Positions 33,801-46,310 of a stretch of 64,000 nucleotides of DNA are shown here, piece after piece. The notes below the pieces were generated by a model that had not been told where the DNA came from, made no database searches, and saw nothing but the letters and a program-made list of their open reading frames with translations. Every line of letters begins with the position of its first letter. The stretch's first letter is position 1. Origin of the DNA: Notospermus geniculatus (Eukaryota > Nemertea > Pilidiophora > Heteronemertea > Lineidae); contig NMRB01000680.1 of assembly GCA_002633025.1 (NCBI GenBank), forward strand, positions 111,046-175,045, written 5' to 3'. A program made the translations under genes and the position numbers.

Positions 33801-36563
33801 TGTGACAGCTGGTGCAACATTTGCCATTGTTACCTCCGCTACAGTTGTTGCTACATTTGTTAACGTTGCTGCCGCTGTGTTTAGCGTATCCTGCGCGATT
33901 GCTGCAGTACCCGCACTTGGAGAAGCATTAGTGGAAACAGGGGGTACAGTTGTGTCTTCAGATGGGGTTGTTGTAGCTGGAATAATGCAGAATACCAAAG
34001 GTTGGAAAATGGTAGACGCCATGCAGCAACCACTGACAGTGGTCAACATAGAGGATGTTTTGAGAAATCGAAATGAAGCAAAGACACCACATATTGTTGG
34101 TGTTGAGGGTTTGGGACGACGAAGATCCGAGACTCAAGGGGGTCTATAGAGACGGGATGCATTCAAGCAACAGAGAATAAGACAAACTTTGGAAACGAAC
34201 ACAACAGGTCAGCAGAGAGAGAGATCAGGACAGAATACGTACCATCTTGTGATGAGGTCACTGAAACGAAATGAGAGAGCATTATTCACAGATGGGGAAA
34301 ATACTTAAAATTCATTCCTAGTTAATTGTACCTTCATTTATCTAGCAGGGTACACCATGTTAGTTCTAACTTCAATAAACCAAGCAAAGGGAGTGAAGTA
34401 CAAATGTAGGGACAAATCGTCTGATTTGGTTAAGTCGAGCAAAGAGGGGAAGTTGCACCACACAAGCTGCCATTGGCAAAGTGTGAACAATGTGAGATTA
34501 CAGTACATGTACCATTACCCAGTACATAGTACAATGTATATGGTCCATATTCTGCTATCAGCCAAAGTATCGAAGTATCATGGCAAAGCAGCACATAATT
34601 TGCTTCCTGATTAGAAGGAGCATTTTTATAAAAGGGTCAGATCAAGAGATAGCCTTTTGGAAACATTACTGCTGTTTTTCTTCAACAGGTTATGTACCGG
34701 TATAATATAAGCAATGATGGGTAGGCCTGTTTATAGTAAAACATTATAGAATGAACTGCGCCTTAGTTAATATGCTCCTATAATTACATGTACCGGTACA
34801 CCATTTTGGGAACACGTATGATTTCGATGGCCTTGGATACTTTGCCAAGATGTGCAAGATAACAAATGTTGAATGTATGTTCTTCGCAGTCACCCAATGA
34901 ATGAAGAACAAAGCTTCACTGTCTTGACTTTATTTCAATATTTCTTTATATTGCGGTGAATTAGATTAACTCAGGAATGACCTTGTACTTTTCTAATGAT
35001 TTCCTGTTGAAATGCCAAGTCAAAAGAGTGCTTGGTGTGTATGTCCTTCCCAGCCGGGGTAATCATCCACTCACAGTGTATGAAGAGGAACAAGACCAAA
35101 GCCCTGCTGTTGGAGGATGACCTCCAAGCCACCCAAAACCAATCACACCCTTTTTATGCTACTGGGGACTGATTAAATTCTGTCCTGAATGGAGAACGTT
35201 TTCCGTAACTATCTATTTGTGAATCAAGGTTTAATGATGCCCTATCCCTCTGACTGATTAACACAACTTCTGGATCGTATTAGGTAAGCAAAAATAGATA
35301 AGATATTTTTGGTATAAGTATAATAACTGTTTTCGAAATTCTGCAGCAAAGAAAAACAGTCATGACATGCACCAACCATTAATTAGATAATCAAGGCTAT
35401 ATAAACTAGTGTATCAACTGTTTCAGTGAACTGCCATGTTTATATAAGCAAACCTGGTCCTCATCAACCCCGTATCTATCCAATCAGAGTGAGGCCGTGG
35501 AAGCAGAGACTTCCCAGGAGTCAACAGCGGGAATTGAACCAGGGACTTACTGACTGCTCTTCAGACTTCAGCAGCACTCAGTTACACTCGCACCCCTGAC
35601 ACAACCCGGCCACTGTCCTAGAGGGTCCCTCCAGACCAGTGCCACTCATTCCATATTCAGATAGTTTTTATATGCAGACCACTCGCAAGAATTGAGCAAG
35701 TCTCTCAGCTGGCATTCTATTGACACAAGCGCACCTTTAAGGATATTGGTTGGCATTTCATTAATGTAAGTGCACCTTTAAGGATGTCCTTTCACTGGAC
35801 TATAATTTGATACAAGGGTCGTATGTTGTGAGAGGTTATATGAGTCACAGACAAAGAGATTGGTATGTTATTATAGGGTCTTATCACATACCACTCATTA
35901 TCAAATGATTAGGCTCTCCTGCATGTCTCAACACGGATCACCTGTTGCTGGACTTCTAAGGAACACAGTTTATGAGTTGATTCAGAATTAGTTGTTGTAA
36001 GAGCAGACGTTTGTTGAGAATGAACTCCTTCAGTGCCCTCTGCTCTCCGTCAGATCAATAGGAGCAGTCAGCCACGCGTATTGACAAAAGATGGCAGCAA
36101 AGTTCTAGCGGACCAATACACAGGAAAATCCACGTTATTGGTGCTCGATCAAGAATGAATGGATCCGCTATATGCATTGAATTGGGCCATAGTGACACCT
36201 ATTGGTCAACTCACTGACAGCTCCTATTTGAGGAAATCTTACCAAACTTCCATCATCAGGTATAGTCAATAATTAAAGATATAGAAATGTATCTTCAATC
36301 TTTAGATATATCTTCTCTCATAAGAGATATCATAAATCATTAGAGATATCTTCAATCAATAGAGATATATTTGATCATTTTGAGAAATTGTCAATTATTA
36401 GAGATATATTTAACCATTTGAGATACCTTCAATCTATAAAAAGATATCTTGAATGAATAAAGGGTCAATCTAGATCATAGGTTAGAAGATGGTGTAAATT
36501 CTTACCTTGTAAGGAAGAAAGAAATGATAATCCTAAACACAGTATCACACTAGAAGTCTTCAT
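27893..36563 (-). CDS. Mucin-like type I membrane protein with D8C-like and SEA-like modules
   Basis: I infer a cell-surface or shed glycoprotein; no named orthologue. Thirteen exons join in frame to 992 aa: 36563-36506, 34260-34243, 33976-33062, 32630-32481, 31958-31617, 31191-31037, 30903-30675, 30444-30395, 30167-30084, 29635-29194, 28958-28885, 28557-28327, 28123-27893. Order: signal peptide (MKTSSVILCLGLSFLSSLQ); Thr-rich block of about 12-residue units (TTVAEVTTAGDS type); Ser/Thr/Pro linker; second block (GDATTAAVAG type); cysteine module from DPCSPGGYEE to YCIQC, resembling the D8C domain of uromodulin and GP2; SEA-like halves (VTLEVDMGDKPF and DGKVEVVFFVKG) separated by a third block (AGATTAVAG) and RRRKR; a transmembrane helix (LGLFITMIVVAFICIVVIIV); and a charged tail of about 100 residues. 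Exon joins are well supported; domain names are inference. Confidence 0.85.
29676..29900. repeat. 55-bp tandem repeat, four copies
   Basis: Units starting AGTTCGTCAAGGGCTTATC begin at 29676, 29731, 29786 and 29841. The last copy has a small internal TTATCT duplication. The array is in the mucin-like gene's intron, just before the exon with the furin-type site, and shows no coding signal. Confidence 0.95.
30221..30356. mobile_element. Tip-conserved hairpin element, member 4
   Basis: Ends read GTCCATATTCATGAAGTC and GGCTTCGTGAATATGGCC, flanked by CCAG (30217-30220 and 30357-30360). The stem TTCGCAACTCTGCGTGCA pairs with TGGATGCAAAGTTGCGAA. It makes up over half of a 227-bp intron of the mucin-like gene. 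Confidence 0.8.
35515..35600 (-). mobile_element. Degenerate tRNA-like SINE head
   Basis: On the minus strand a B-box-like GGTTCAATTCC lies at 35540-35530, preceded by a tRNA-length segment with weak A-box similarity. It lies in the long first intron of the mucin-like gene. Boundaries are uncertain. Confidence 0.4.
36260..36480. repeat. Degenerate AGAGATAT-type AT-rich repeat
   Basis: Phrases near ATTAGAGATATCTTCAATC recur about eight times with variable spacing. The block sits just downstream of exon 1 of the mucin-like gene, in its first intron. Confidence 0.7.
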
Positions 36564-36695
36564 CTTTCTCTATCACAGTCTGGAGATGATGTCCAGATTC
36601 AAATATCAAATCCTGAATTGGAATGGCTGTTTCCTCTGATATGTTTTCTACGATTCCACCCGTCCGTGATGACCACGCCACTAACTTTTCTCCAC

Positions 36696-36723
36696 TTATA
36701 AACTGTTGTTCCACTTATAAAAG
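36696..36723 (-). promoter_or_regulatory. Candidate tandem TATA motif of the mucin-like gene
   Basis: Read on the minus strand, TTTTATAAGTGG is followed 20 bp later by GTTTATAAGTGG. Both lie about 130-160 bp upstream of the start codon at 36563, a plausible core promoter position if the 5' UTR is about 100 nt. Support is by motif and position only. Confidence 0.4.
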
Positions 36724-36729
36724 GAAATC

Positions 36730-37960
36730 ATCAATTTCCCAACTATTCTATGATAAAACATGAGACAAAGTATCCATGTGTAATTTGACCAGATCTCATC
36801 CAACATTGATAGCCATCTCCAGCTTGAAGGGCATCAGATCTCTGGTCCTGCACCTACAACTGTCCTGGAGGAAAAGACGTACTTGCATGTGTGCCGCACC
36901 TACAAAGGTCACAGGTCACAGATACGTCATGTTCAGCACCACCTCCATGCTGAGAGTTTCGAATTCTTTATCATATGTCTGGAGATTGAGATGTTTGGCC
37001 AAACTCCAGGCAGAATTCCTCGCAATGAATTCCAGCAGAGTAGGCCTACCAATCAGATTGGGGTAGTATAACCTTACACTGTCTGGAGAGTGGTATGGGG
37101 CCCTTGACAAAACTGACCAATTTCCTTCAATCCGTTTCATGTTAGAACAAGAATTTGGCCTCGGCCAGGCTTCTGACATGGCAGGGTTGAAGAAAGACAT
37201 TGTTGGGTGGCACAGGAAAAGGGGGATTAGCCGTAATGTGTCTTATGACCCACGGGCACCCATGCTTGACATAAATAAAGAAAAGAGGACTAAGCCATCT
37301 GCAATGGAACACAAACTGCATGGAAAGGGGCATCATGGCCTACCATGTGTCTGTACCACCTCATACTTCGTAGCGTAGTTGGAGGGTGGAGCGATGTCAC
37401 AACCCTAGGTGGTCAAGAATGGAAAGGAGGTCATGATAGAGAGGCCAGGATACTGCGCCGTGCCCCATATCTTTCTTACATCAGCAGGGATTCGCAGCAA
37501 TTCACTTTAGCCACATTAGTGCAAGAGGAGTGAAGAAAGTTCACAAACAACCAAAACTACCAAATAAATGCATAGGACTTTATTAAATCAGTATCTCACC
37601 ATCTTGCCCAACCGAGGCTTCCTGTCACTCTTACTATCGCTCCATCCACCCTTGCCGACCACTGTAGCATTTATCGCTCGCATTTGCCGCCCATGAGCGT
37701 GGCGGCTGAAGCAGCCAAACGTTACTGAAAGCTCGGTTTATGACGAAGATAGGAACATTGTGAGGTTTGGATCGATGAAAATCTCAAAATAATCTAATAC
37801 GTTAATGCATGTTTTATTCACAAAACATTGGATTACACGCATTTATCATTGACAGTGGTGTGGGTGTGCGGTCCATGGAACGACCTGTCTGCGAGCAGGA
37901 TGACAAACGGTGGTCGTCAAGGGTGAAGGGAGCGTAGTTCGAAGGGCGGAGTGACCGGAG
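36730..37960. other. Intergenic, nothing recognised
   Basis: Short ORFs here (for example 37139-37378 plus) have no family resemblance or splice context. A phrase around GGAGCGATGTCACAACCCT at 37388 is similar to one near 31445, so some of this is dispersed repeat. Confidence 0.5.
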
Positions 37961-37970
37961 GCCTTGATTA

Positions 37971-38419
37971 GGCCATTCTTTTTTTATTTGTTGTTTAGCG
38001 GACCCGCCGTAGTTAGATTTTGGCAATTTGGAAAAAAAAAAATTGGAAAAAAACATCTTTTTTATTTCCGCCTGTCCCGTTTTTCAACCTTTCAATGTTT
38101 TTTTCAAAATCATTCTTCAGCGAGGTGTGAGCACTCTATTAAAAACATTTGGTGAGGTCCCGTCCAGTGCTGTTGTGGGGGATATTTTCGAACATTTGCC
38201 GCGTTCGTCGGCCGGGCAGATCGGCAACATCGACAGCAATCATGATATTTGAGTTTTTTAATTTCCGCCTGTCTTGGTTTCACTGGATAAAGGCTTGCTA
38301 AAACGAAAAATATAAATCCATCAGAAAGATTGGACTTTTATTTTTATTTTTTTTCCTGTCTCCTGTCTTGAGTTTACTGGAAAAAAATCCGCTAAACAAC
38401 AAATAAAAAAAGAATGGCC
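37971..38419. mobile_element. MITE with about 33-bp inverted repeats
   Basis: GGCCATTCTTTTTTTATTTG continuing to GCGGA at the left end is mirrored perfectly at 38388-38419. The interior has A- and T-runs and two copies of ATTTCCGCCTGTC. Weaker pairing continues outside into TTGATTA and TAGTCAA. Confidence 0.85.
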
Positions 38420-39069
38420 TTAGTCAAGATGTATCTCACTAATGTGAGTGACGTGTTCCCTGTGACTCAAGCCACAAACAATCCATCAACATCAAATATG
38501 ATGGAAGACAAACTGCGTTTTATCATCAACATCGACAGACAAGCATGACTTAAGACAGGTAGGACATGATCTCTCAGCAGTTTCCTCACCGCATAGGTAA
38601 ACAACAGAAATTTCGAAACTGCCGGCCATGACTCCATATCCCAGCTTTACAAGGTCACTAAGATACGCATCTTCAGACAAACAAATTTTCATAACTGTCA
38701 TTGGAATCTAATTTGATGGAAAATGTGTCATATTTCCAACCTTGAATGGAAGGAAAACCCCGAACGCATGCTGCAGTGAACACGTCACATGTTTTTCTAA
38801 GATACTTCCCACTGTCACTTTCAATATATGAGAACGGAATTAAAAGTGACCTTTAACTCATTCTCTCCGACCAACGAACAGTTAACATACTCTGTCAGAT
38901 TTTCCAATGGAAGTTAATCTGTAGGACATTACATGTACCGAACTTGCAATTCAAAGTTTCTTCTCACAACAACACTTGAATTAGTTGGCCTCAAAGACAT
39001 GCAAATCCAGGCCAGTAAAAATGTTCACATTCACTTAAGTCAAGTCTATTGCTAAGTCAGTCCAGTGAA
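38420..39069. other. Intergenic, nothing recognised
   Basis: No gene, RNA or repeat was recognised in this stretch. Confidence 0.5.
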
Positions 39070-39512
39070 TTGGCCCATTCGGAACGACCTGAGGCGAACT
39101 GCTTATCTTTCACTGGGCGGCGCATTTCACCTCGGACACAAGTCCAAGGCAGCCATATTGTTTATCAACAAACCCACGTGACCGACCGTGGGACTATTTT
39201 CGCCGAATTTTGGCCTGTTAAGATGTTCAACCTTATTTGCTGGATTATTTGAGCCATATTATATAATATTATATATAAAGCTACCGGTATCTCACCCAAT
39301 CTGCCAATTATTGATCAATAACGCAACATTTTTGTGTGCCCTATTTTGTTCATGCGCAGGTGTGATGAGGCGAACCGCATCCGAATTCTCACAAACGGGC
39401 AGCAATCGTTGCGCGTTCAAGATGGCTGCCTTGGACTTGTGTCCGAGGGGAAATGCGAGTGTCTACGGAAATTGCCGAGCAGTTGCCTTCGGAAGTTCCG
39501 AATGGAATTGGC
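39070..39512. repeat. Foldback element with about 94-bp arms
   Basis: The left arm (39070-39162) contains CTCGGACACAAGTCCAAGGC and GCCATATTG; the right arm (39419-39512) is its reverse complement at roughly 80 percent. The loop of about 255 bp is AT-rich. Short ORFs reading across the right arm are not credible genes. Confidence 0.75.
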
Positions 39513-39529
39513 CTTGTCAAGATTCAAGA

Positions 39530-41250
39530 CACTGACCAGTGCTCAATTTCAGTTCACCACAATGCTTCAGAGAGGATCATTTTTGATCATTTGAACTTCT
39601 GGAAAGAAACAAAGAAAGGAAAGTACTTAGGTGTGGAGATCATGACAGGGAAGTATAAGAAAAGATTTCCCTAATTCTGAAGTAGAACACTTGGGTTTAT
39701 AAATGACAAACAGGACGTCGCCTTACAGGTCTTATACAATCTAGAGTTTCCTCATTAGCTCTAATTAATGTCTGACCACACCAACCATACCTAGGTGTAG
39801 GCCTAGCAAATCAGTTAGAAACATGTCTGGACTTCCTTGTTAGAATCCATATGTTGGTCATATAAACCATATCTCTGCAATCTCCACTCAATCAGGATGG
39901 GGAGGCTTCCTGGATAGGCCTACAAACCATGCGTCAAAGAACCATGTAGAGAATCAGAGAATAACACTTCATGGAAACAGAAGCAGTCTGCGGGAGTTCA
40001 TGTTCAGTTCATCAACTCAATTATAGTATTCAACAATGCGCCAGACTGATACTTCAAGTTCTGCAATTGTTTTATTATAGAGATTCAGTCTATGATTTAA
40101 GAAAAAAAGATGATCGCCAAATAGGTTTGAATGCCCATGGAGTGTTTTAATATTACCCCTTGAAATGAGGTAATGGGTATCTTGGCATTCTGCACACATT
40201 CAGAGAATGCGTGAATCATTCTGTCCCAAGTGTGTTCCAACCGGTACAGTTTTCACGCCGTTTTGTACCTGATGTAAATGTTATGTTATGGGTGGGACCA
40301 AATGTGGTCTGTTCAGTCTCTTTATAAACAACTTGAGCCTGACATTTGCCAGCAACCTGTGGAAAGGTTATGAAAGCTCTTATAAAGTGCTGGTAACGGG
40401 CATTCAGGAAACCAACCAATTTCCTGAGCATACCAGTAGGAACCATGACACCCAGGGATTCATAACAAAAATCCTTGGTTCAGATCGGGGTTCAGATCAT
40501 CTAGTTACACCCAATATCAACAACCTCCTCATCAGTAATGTACAGTCTAAGACAATAGGTATCATTGGAATTTAATCAGAGGTCATGAATGTGACCTTGG
40601 GGCCGTGATCAACGCTGATATATCAGTCACAACCTAGATCCTGTTCTAATGAAGCTTATAGCCATCACTAATGTATTTCTAGGAGTCTGGGAGTCACTCA
40701 TTATGGCCGATTATTTGTGCAGGACTTTTTACACTTGGGCGTGTGTCCTGAACTAAAAATGTCTCAATGACTGGATCATTTAATTGCAATAACAGGACTC
40801 ACTATATATACTGTAGAAAGTCGGAAAAAACTTCATGAAAACACTGCACAACCTCTGCACATAGGCCTAGTGAGAAAGTACACATTACAAGGTACGGAGT
40901 TCAATCGGTACGACATACATCACCATACGTCAGAAACAGGAACAAGTTATCAAAATATTTTAATCAAAACGACAAAATTGAATCATGACACATTAATGAT
41001 CAACGTTTCCTAATGATTTATGGAAATTCACACCATTATTGACCCTTTATATTCATGAACAGTGATAAACACTTTATTGTTACACTTCTGATTTTTTAGA
41101 GTCAAAATGGTGTCAACGACATGTGAACAAAGTCATTAGATAACATAACACAAAACTCAACTTGGGTTTTTTTCATTGAAACAAAAGATAACCATGTTCA
41201 AGTCCAGTAACGCCAAAGCTACATGGACTAGGTAAGAGTAAAGCTTTATC
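39530..41250. other. Intergenic, nothing recognised
   Basis: AT-rich sequence between the foldback element and NOL9's downstream flank. No gene was recognised. Confidence 0.5.
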
Positions 41251-41260
41251 CGCACTCTCA

Positions 41261-41386
41261 GGGCCATATTCATAAATGGTGTTTAAGACTTAGATGCGTG
41301 TAACTTCACTAAATGCACACACTTCCACCACGCATTTGATGAAGTTGAACGCGTCTAAGTCTAAAACACCCTTTATGAATATGGTC
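41261..41386. mobile_element. Tip-conserved hairpin element, member 3
   Basis: Ends read GGGCCATATTCATAAATGG and CCTTTATGAATATGGTC, flanked by an exact CTCA duplication (41257-41260 and 41387-41390). The stem GTTTAAGACTTAGATGCG pairs with CGCGTCTAAGTCTAAAAC. It lies about 430 bp downstream of the NOL9 stop codon. Confidence 0.85.
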
Positions 41387-41813
41387 CTCAGATTTTTATA
41401 ACATTTTCTGAATATGCCTATTCAGTGCCCATGGCTTTCATACAATAATCCAAATTTAAGCCCTTATTCAGCCTTTTCAGATTGTGTGATCAAAAATTTG
41501 ACAGTGTGAAATGGTCTTCAGCTATGAACTGAACATAAACCTGTTCATGATGTCCCAGGTTGCTGTGGGTACTGATCTTCAAAGTATCTATCGCGGAGAG
41601 ACAGGCAGTGACTTAGATTCACCCACCAAGATAGATGCAGGACATGCCCATGTTGAAGTGCCACCTCATGGTCAAATACGGAACTAAACATCCTCACAAG
41701 TACAACATGGGAGGAATCATCCACCATATACCATTCAGTTCATACCACCATCCTGACTTTCCCTGTGAAGTGATATCATTGAACTGAGAACTGACTCACC
41801 ATTTTAATCTTCC

Positions 41814-44800
41814 TTCCCTCTATGAGGAGATTTCCTCCTGGTTAAGAATTTCCTCACGACGGGCTTGACTCCTTGGACGTTTTGTGGGTTGTCAACATAT
41901 GGCACAATATCGGTGGATTTCTGGAAGAACAGAGAATGAGATAAGGTCCTATCACGATGACATATACATGTAAGTTCTTCATGGTCAAGGTAAGAAAAGC
42001 CTTGAGAATTTCAATCATCCTTAGAAACCAACCCTGGTCAAAGCTCCAGTCCAACAGATGGTGTGAGATGACAGTATTTGCTGCAGACAGAACTTACCGG
42101 TTTAATCAGCAGCTGGTTTGGGATCGTAATAGCCCCTTTGATGATAGTGTTCACCAGGTGGAGGTCACTGATCGCTACAGGTGTCAGGATGTAGAAGATC
42201 TTTTCCACTGGGTCGATTCCACGGATTAGACCGAAGCCGATACAATCACAAATGGGTGTCTTGTGGAAGGTTTTGGGCAGAGTGTTGTCTTGGGGTTGTA
42301 TCATCTGAAAGGGAGGGGAGACTTCACAACTTCTGTATTGCCAAAGAGAACCAATCCAACACAGCTCTCCCAGTCTCAGAGGATGGCATTTACATCGTAC
42401 CTGATAAAGAAGACAACCTCAACTTACCAATGATGTATCTGCATGGCACAGAGCCACAATCGTAGCATTGAGAGCATACATAATCTGAGCATGGGGAACG
42501 ACCGCATTGGCCACATGGACGGCTACCGAACTCCATTTCAGCTTGTACGGAGGGACACTATGTATGTTCAACAGGCTCACACTAGGAGGCAGCACATGAC
42601 TGAGGTAGGCCAATATGGCTAGGTCCCGGTGATCAGCTGCTCTGTACTTGTCTTGGCCACTGAAAAGAAGAATTGGTAGACATTTTAACAAATTCCACAT
42701 TCCACACGGAGAGTCTCATGCCAACTCACGACCTCCTCACGACAAGTTGGGCTAGACCAGTTTGGCTCTTCATTGATGAAACAAGACCTGTTTCCTTAAA
42801 TCAGCAAACAACAGACAGTTTCAATACCACAAAGATGAGAATGAGTGCCCAATAGTTACCACCTAATGAGATTACTTACTCTTGTGCCAAATTTGTCGGT
42901 GAGCTTATCATAAAATGTCTGAAGTCTACCTCCCCTGTTCCACCTCTGTTTTTCGTGTCCCTGTACTTCCATCCTGGTGTCTGTGACACGTACTCCATTG
43001 TAAGAGGAGAATAGTTCCTGTAGTAATTTGAACTCTGGAGTTGTACGATGAAGTCAGGTGATACAATTCTTATGGTATCCATTAACAAAGAGACACCCAT
43101 ACCTGTAAAATAAGTAACCTAGTGACTGACTGAATCTACCAGTACAATTAATTAAATAAAAGGTGTAAATGTTGTCTAATCCTATGGAACAGGTTACCCA
43201 GTATCTAGGTTAATGGCTGCCTGTAAATGGTAAGGATTAGGCGTAGGCTTTAGCGGTCAGGGTTTGGAGGTCAGATATCAAGGGTTGTGGGACAGGGGGC
43301 CAGGGGTTAGGATTTAGAGTGGACGACATTCACCCCTTCAGCGTCAGTAAGCCCGATTATCATGGAACAAGTCGGCCTTTCATTTGTCTGCACAGGCACT
43401 CCAATCCTCTGCTTACCTTGTGTCCATCCCATTGTGTTGACAACCAGAGGAATCTTCGGCTCCATGGAGTGATACACATTGAACACTTTCTTCACACAAT
43501 CGATGTAGAAAGATGGATCGTCAGCAGGCGATGATGCACCAATGTAATACATACTGAAAGAGGAGACTATGTTCACATCCATCCTTAGAGATGAGATGTC
43601 ATCTGTGTCTAAATAACCATAACTGGAAGAGATTACCCAAATTCTTGCTACAGTGTTCTTTGACTCGGAATTTCACTCATCAATAGCACTGGTGTAAGTT
43701 GGTATTTCGATTGTCAGTTGCTCACTGAGCAAGAGTGGCCATAAGAATTGAAGTCGAACATAAGAAAATTATCAGAGAGAACTCACCATTCAGGCTTTCT
43801 TTGGTGTGTAAATGGAGGACCTGTAAATGATCAAGACAGAATCCATGACTTGGAACAATGACCTGAATCAGAAATTTTCGGCCCTCACTGAAGCAATGCT
43901 AGGTTCATCACAGCTCAACATGTCCCATTACAAACAACTTTGACAACCAAGAAGCAACAACACTGTTTCAAAGAACAATTCTGCAAACCATCTGGCAACT
44001 CACCTAGTAATGGTTTAGAAATGATGTTGAATGCCACACAGCCAGGAGGTGTAAACTCAGTCTGACCAACATCACATTCGAGATAGCCAACAGAATCGCA
44101 GCTGGAAAGAGAACGATACAATTAGCTGGGAGCAGAAACTTCTGCTTCATCAGGCCATCAGCCCCTTCATAGGTTGTCATTTCTTCCAGTCTACTTTTTA
44201 ATCTCCCACCTGGGAAAACTTCTCACCTGTTTAAAGCACTGTTGATCAGATATCTTCCAAGGGTTGACTTTCCAACATTTTTTCCCCCACAGAGCACAGC
44301 AATAGGCACAGAATCTGTTTTACTCCGTATCATATCCGTGAAAGCCTCCACAATCTCCTCATACTCTGGACTGATGAAACATGTCTTTGTACCTTCACCT
44401 GCGACTGATACTCCGATATTTGAAAGTTTTTGGTCTTGAAAAGACAAGCCTCCTATACTTCCATTATTCGGAAACAGCGAATGGAATGGATTCACCATCC
44501 TTACTTTGTCACAAACTGAGCAGTCTAACTTCACCAATTCAATCAAAGAACTACTTTCATATATCACACCTTGAACATTTTCAAGGGTTTCTTTCCACTT
44601 GATTTCTGACTCAAGAATTTCTTTCATCTCCTCTGAATTCAGAGTAGGAAGAGTCTTGATGACCAGATGACTCGAGTGCTCAGGTGAAAACACCTCCTGA
44701 GATGGCATCCCTTGGTTTAGGTTGTAGCCATGGATGCTTACGCCACCTATTAATGTCCTAATGGAGTATTTTCCACAGAGACTGATCTCCTGTGGGTGAT

Positions 44801-46006
44801 CCAGGACGATGTACACTCGGTCTTCATCAGGCACAGGGATAATACTGGAAAGGAAAATGCACTGTTAGCCTCAAGAAAGGTACCGGTATAAAAACATAAG
44901 AAAAGTTAGCACCAAATGATCAGTTCTTCTATGACATGATATGACAGTTAAAACTCATCCACTTACTGATCAGACATTATTGTGGCCCAGGAATCTTCAA
45001 CCATATCCATGGACGTCTCATTCTCTTCGGTCGTCTCAACGACAGAATCTTCCAATGTAGTCTCCAGTACAGAGACCTCAGATTCCTCAACATTACTGGC
45101 AGACTTTTCATCCACGTACTCAGCAGCTGCTGCAACAAACTGCGCTAATCCCATCGAACCATGCCCAACAATATTCAACCTCTTTTTTCTCCTTGTCCGT
45201 CTCTTAGACCTGGTTTGCTTCACCAGCCCACTGCCATCTTTTGCCAGAGACATAGTTGTCTCAGCAAGTCCTGAATCAGATGATTTTCTCTTTCTCTCAG
45301 CCACAATCTTTTGATCAAACTCTCTGCTATCCACGACCTCAACTCCACCACCATCCTTCAACTTCAAGCTATTCTTTTTCAACCTTGCTGAAGAACGAGT
45401 GGGATTCGGACTCGTAGTCATTACACATTCCTTATTTGCACTCAGGGATTCCTCGGCACCACCATTATAACAAGCCTTTGGGACAGATATTTTCGAACTG
45501 GTATTTTTCTTATTGACAGAGTCTGCCACGGTCACACCTACATCAGTTCTCCCATCAAACACACCAAGCCTGTTTTTAACAGGTCCCTTTCTCTTCCCCC
45601 GTTTTCGATCCCTTTTTTCGTCGTCACCAGTGGTAATGGTTATATCGGATTTTTTCATTGGACTAGATATCGGTTGTTTTCCACTGACAATCGATACAGA
45701 TTCTAGGGGTATACTCCCAGTTTTTCTATTCAACATTTTGAAAAAGTTTTGAGCGTAACGATTGGTGCATTTAGGAGGATTCTCTGTCCTTTCCTCTGCC
45801 CCTCTAGTTTCAAACTTAACAGCCTCCCTGACTCGTTTTGTGGAAGCCTTTTCAAATTTCCTCTTCTTTGCAGAAGACATTGGTTCCATCTTAGGCCCCA
45901 TTCCAAGCTTCTCTTGGAAGACACTGTAGGCTGTCTTCTTTGGGCTTGGGGCGATGAAAGTGCCACCTGACGACTGTCTTTTCTTCACTGCTTTTTTCTT
46001 CCCCAT
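41814..46006 (-). CDS. NOL9: Polynucleotide 5'-hydroxyl-kinase NOL9
   Basis: Nucleolar RNA kinase of the Grc3/NOL9 family, which phosphorylates the 5'-OH made during ITS2 processing of pre-60S ribosomal RNA. Nine exons join in frame: 46006-44967, 44844-44227, 44101-44004, 43820-43787, 43563-43417, 43102-42880, 42659-42428, 42304-42098, 41920-41814, giving 901 aa (about 700 in mammals). Extra length is a 346-residue Lys/Ser-rich N-terminal exon of low complexity with nuclear-localisation-like basic runs (KKRQ, KRGKRKG, RSKRRTRRKKR). The Walker A loop GGKNVGKST is near residue 535. The next motif YLECDVGQTEFTPPGCVA is the Grc3-type catalytic segment, followed by PLVVNTMGWTQG. The ATG at 46006 heads the basic region; a CAG nine bases upstream may be a 5'-UTR splice acceptor. 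Confidence 0.95.
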
Positions 46007-46310
46007 CTTAAAAACCTGCCAAAGGAATAAAAAGTTCATTATTTCAACTTCTTCAAATCTTGAACAAGGAGACTTTGCATGTACACACATGATTGTGTAC
46101 TGTGCTGTGTACAGTAGGCTGTGCTGTGCTGTGGTCTAGCTCAGTAGGCCTACTCAGTCACCTCTCAGCTCAGCCTCAGCTCAGGCCACCAGCAGCAGCA
46201 ATTCAATTCAATTCAATTCAATTCAAAATAGGTTTATTATCTCCTTGTAAAAGAGTACATTTACTTTGGAGGAAGTTAACATAATAAACCGTGCAGGACA
46301 GAGGACAGAT

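Noticed and set aside
33085-34149. 354-codon plus-strand ORF (Val/Ala-rich)
   Set aside because: It is the antisense of the Thr-rich repeat exon. A regular 36-nt repeat with skewed codons stays open on the opposite strand; the minus frame has the splice sites, and the flanking exons join to it in phase.
39188-39674. Overlapping short plus-strand ORFs
   Set aside because: They read through the right arm of an inverted repeat in several frames at once; there is no family resemblance.
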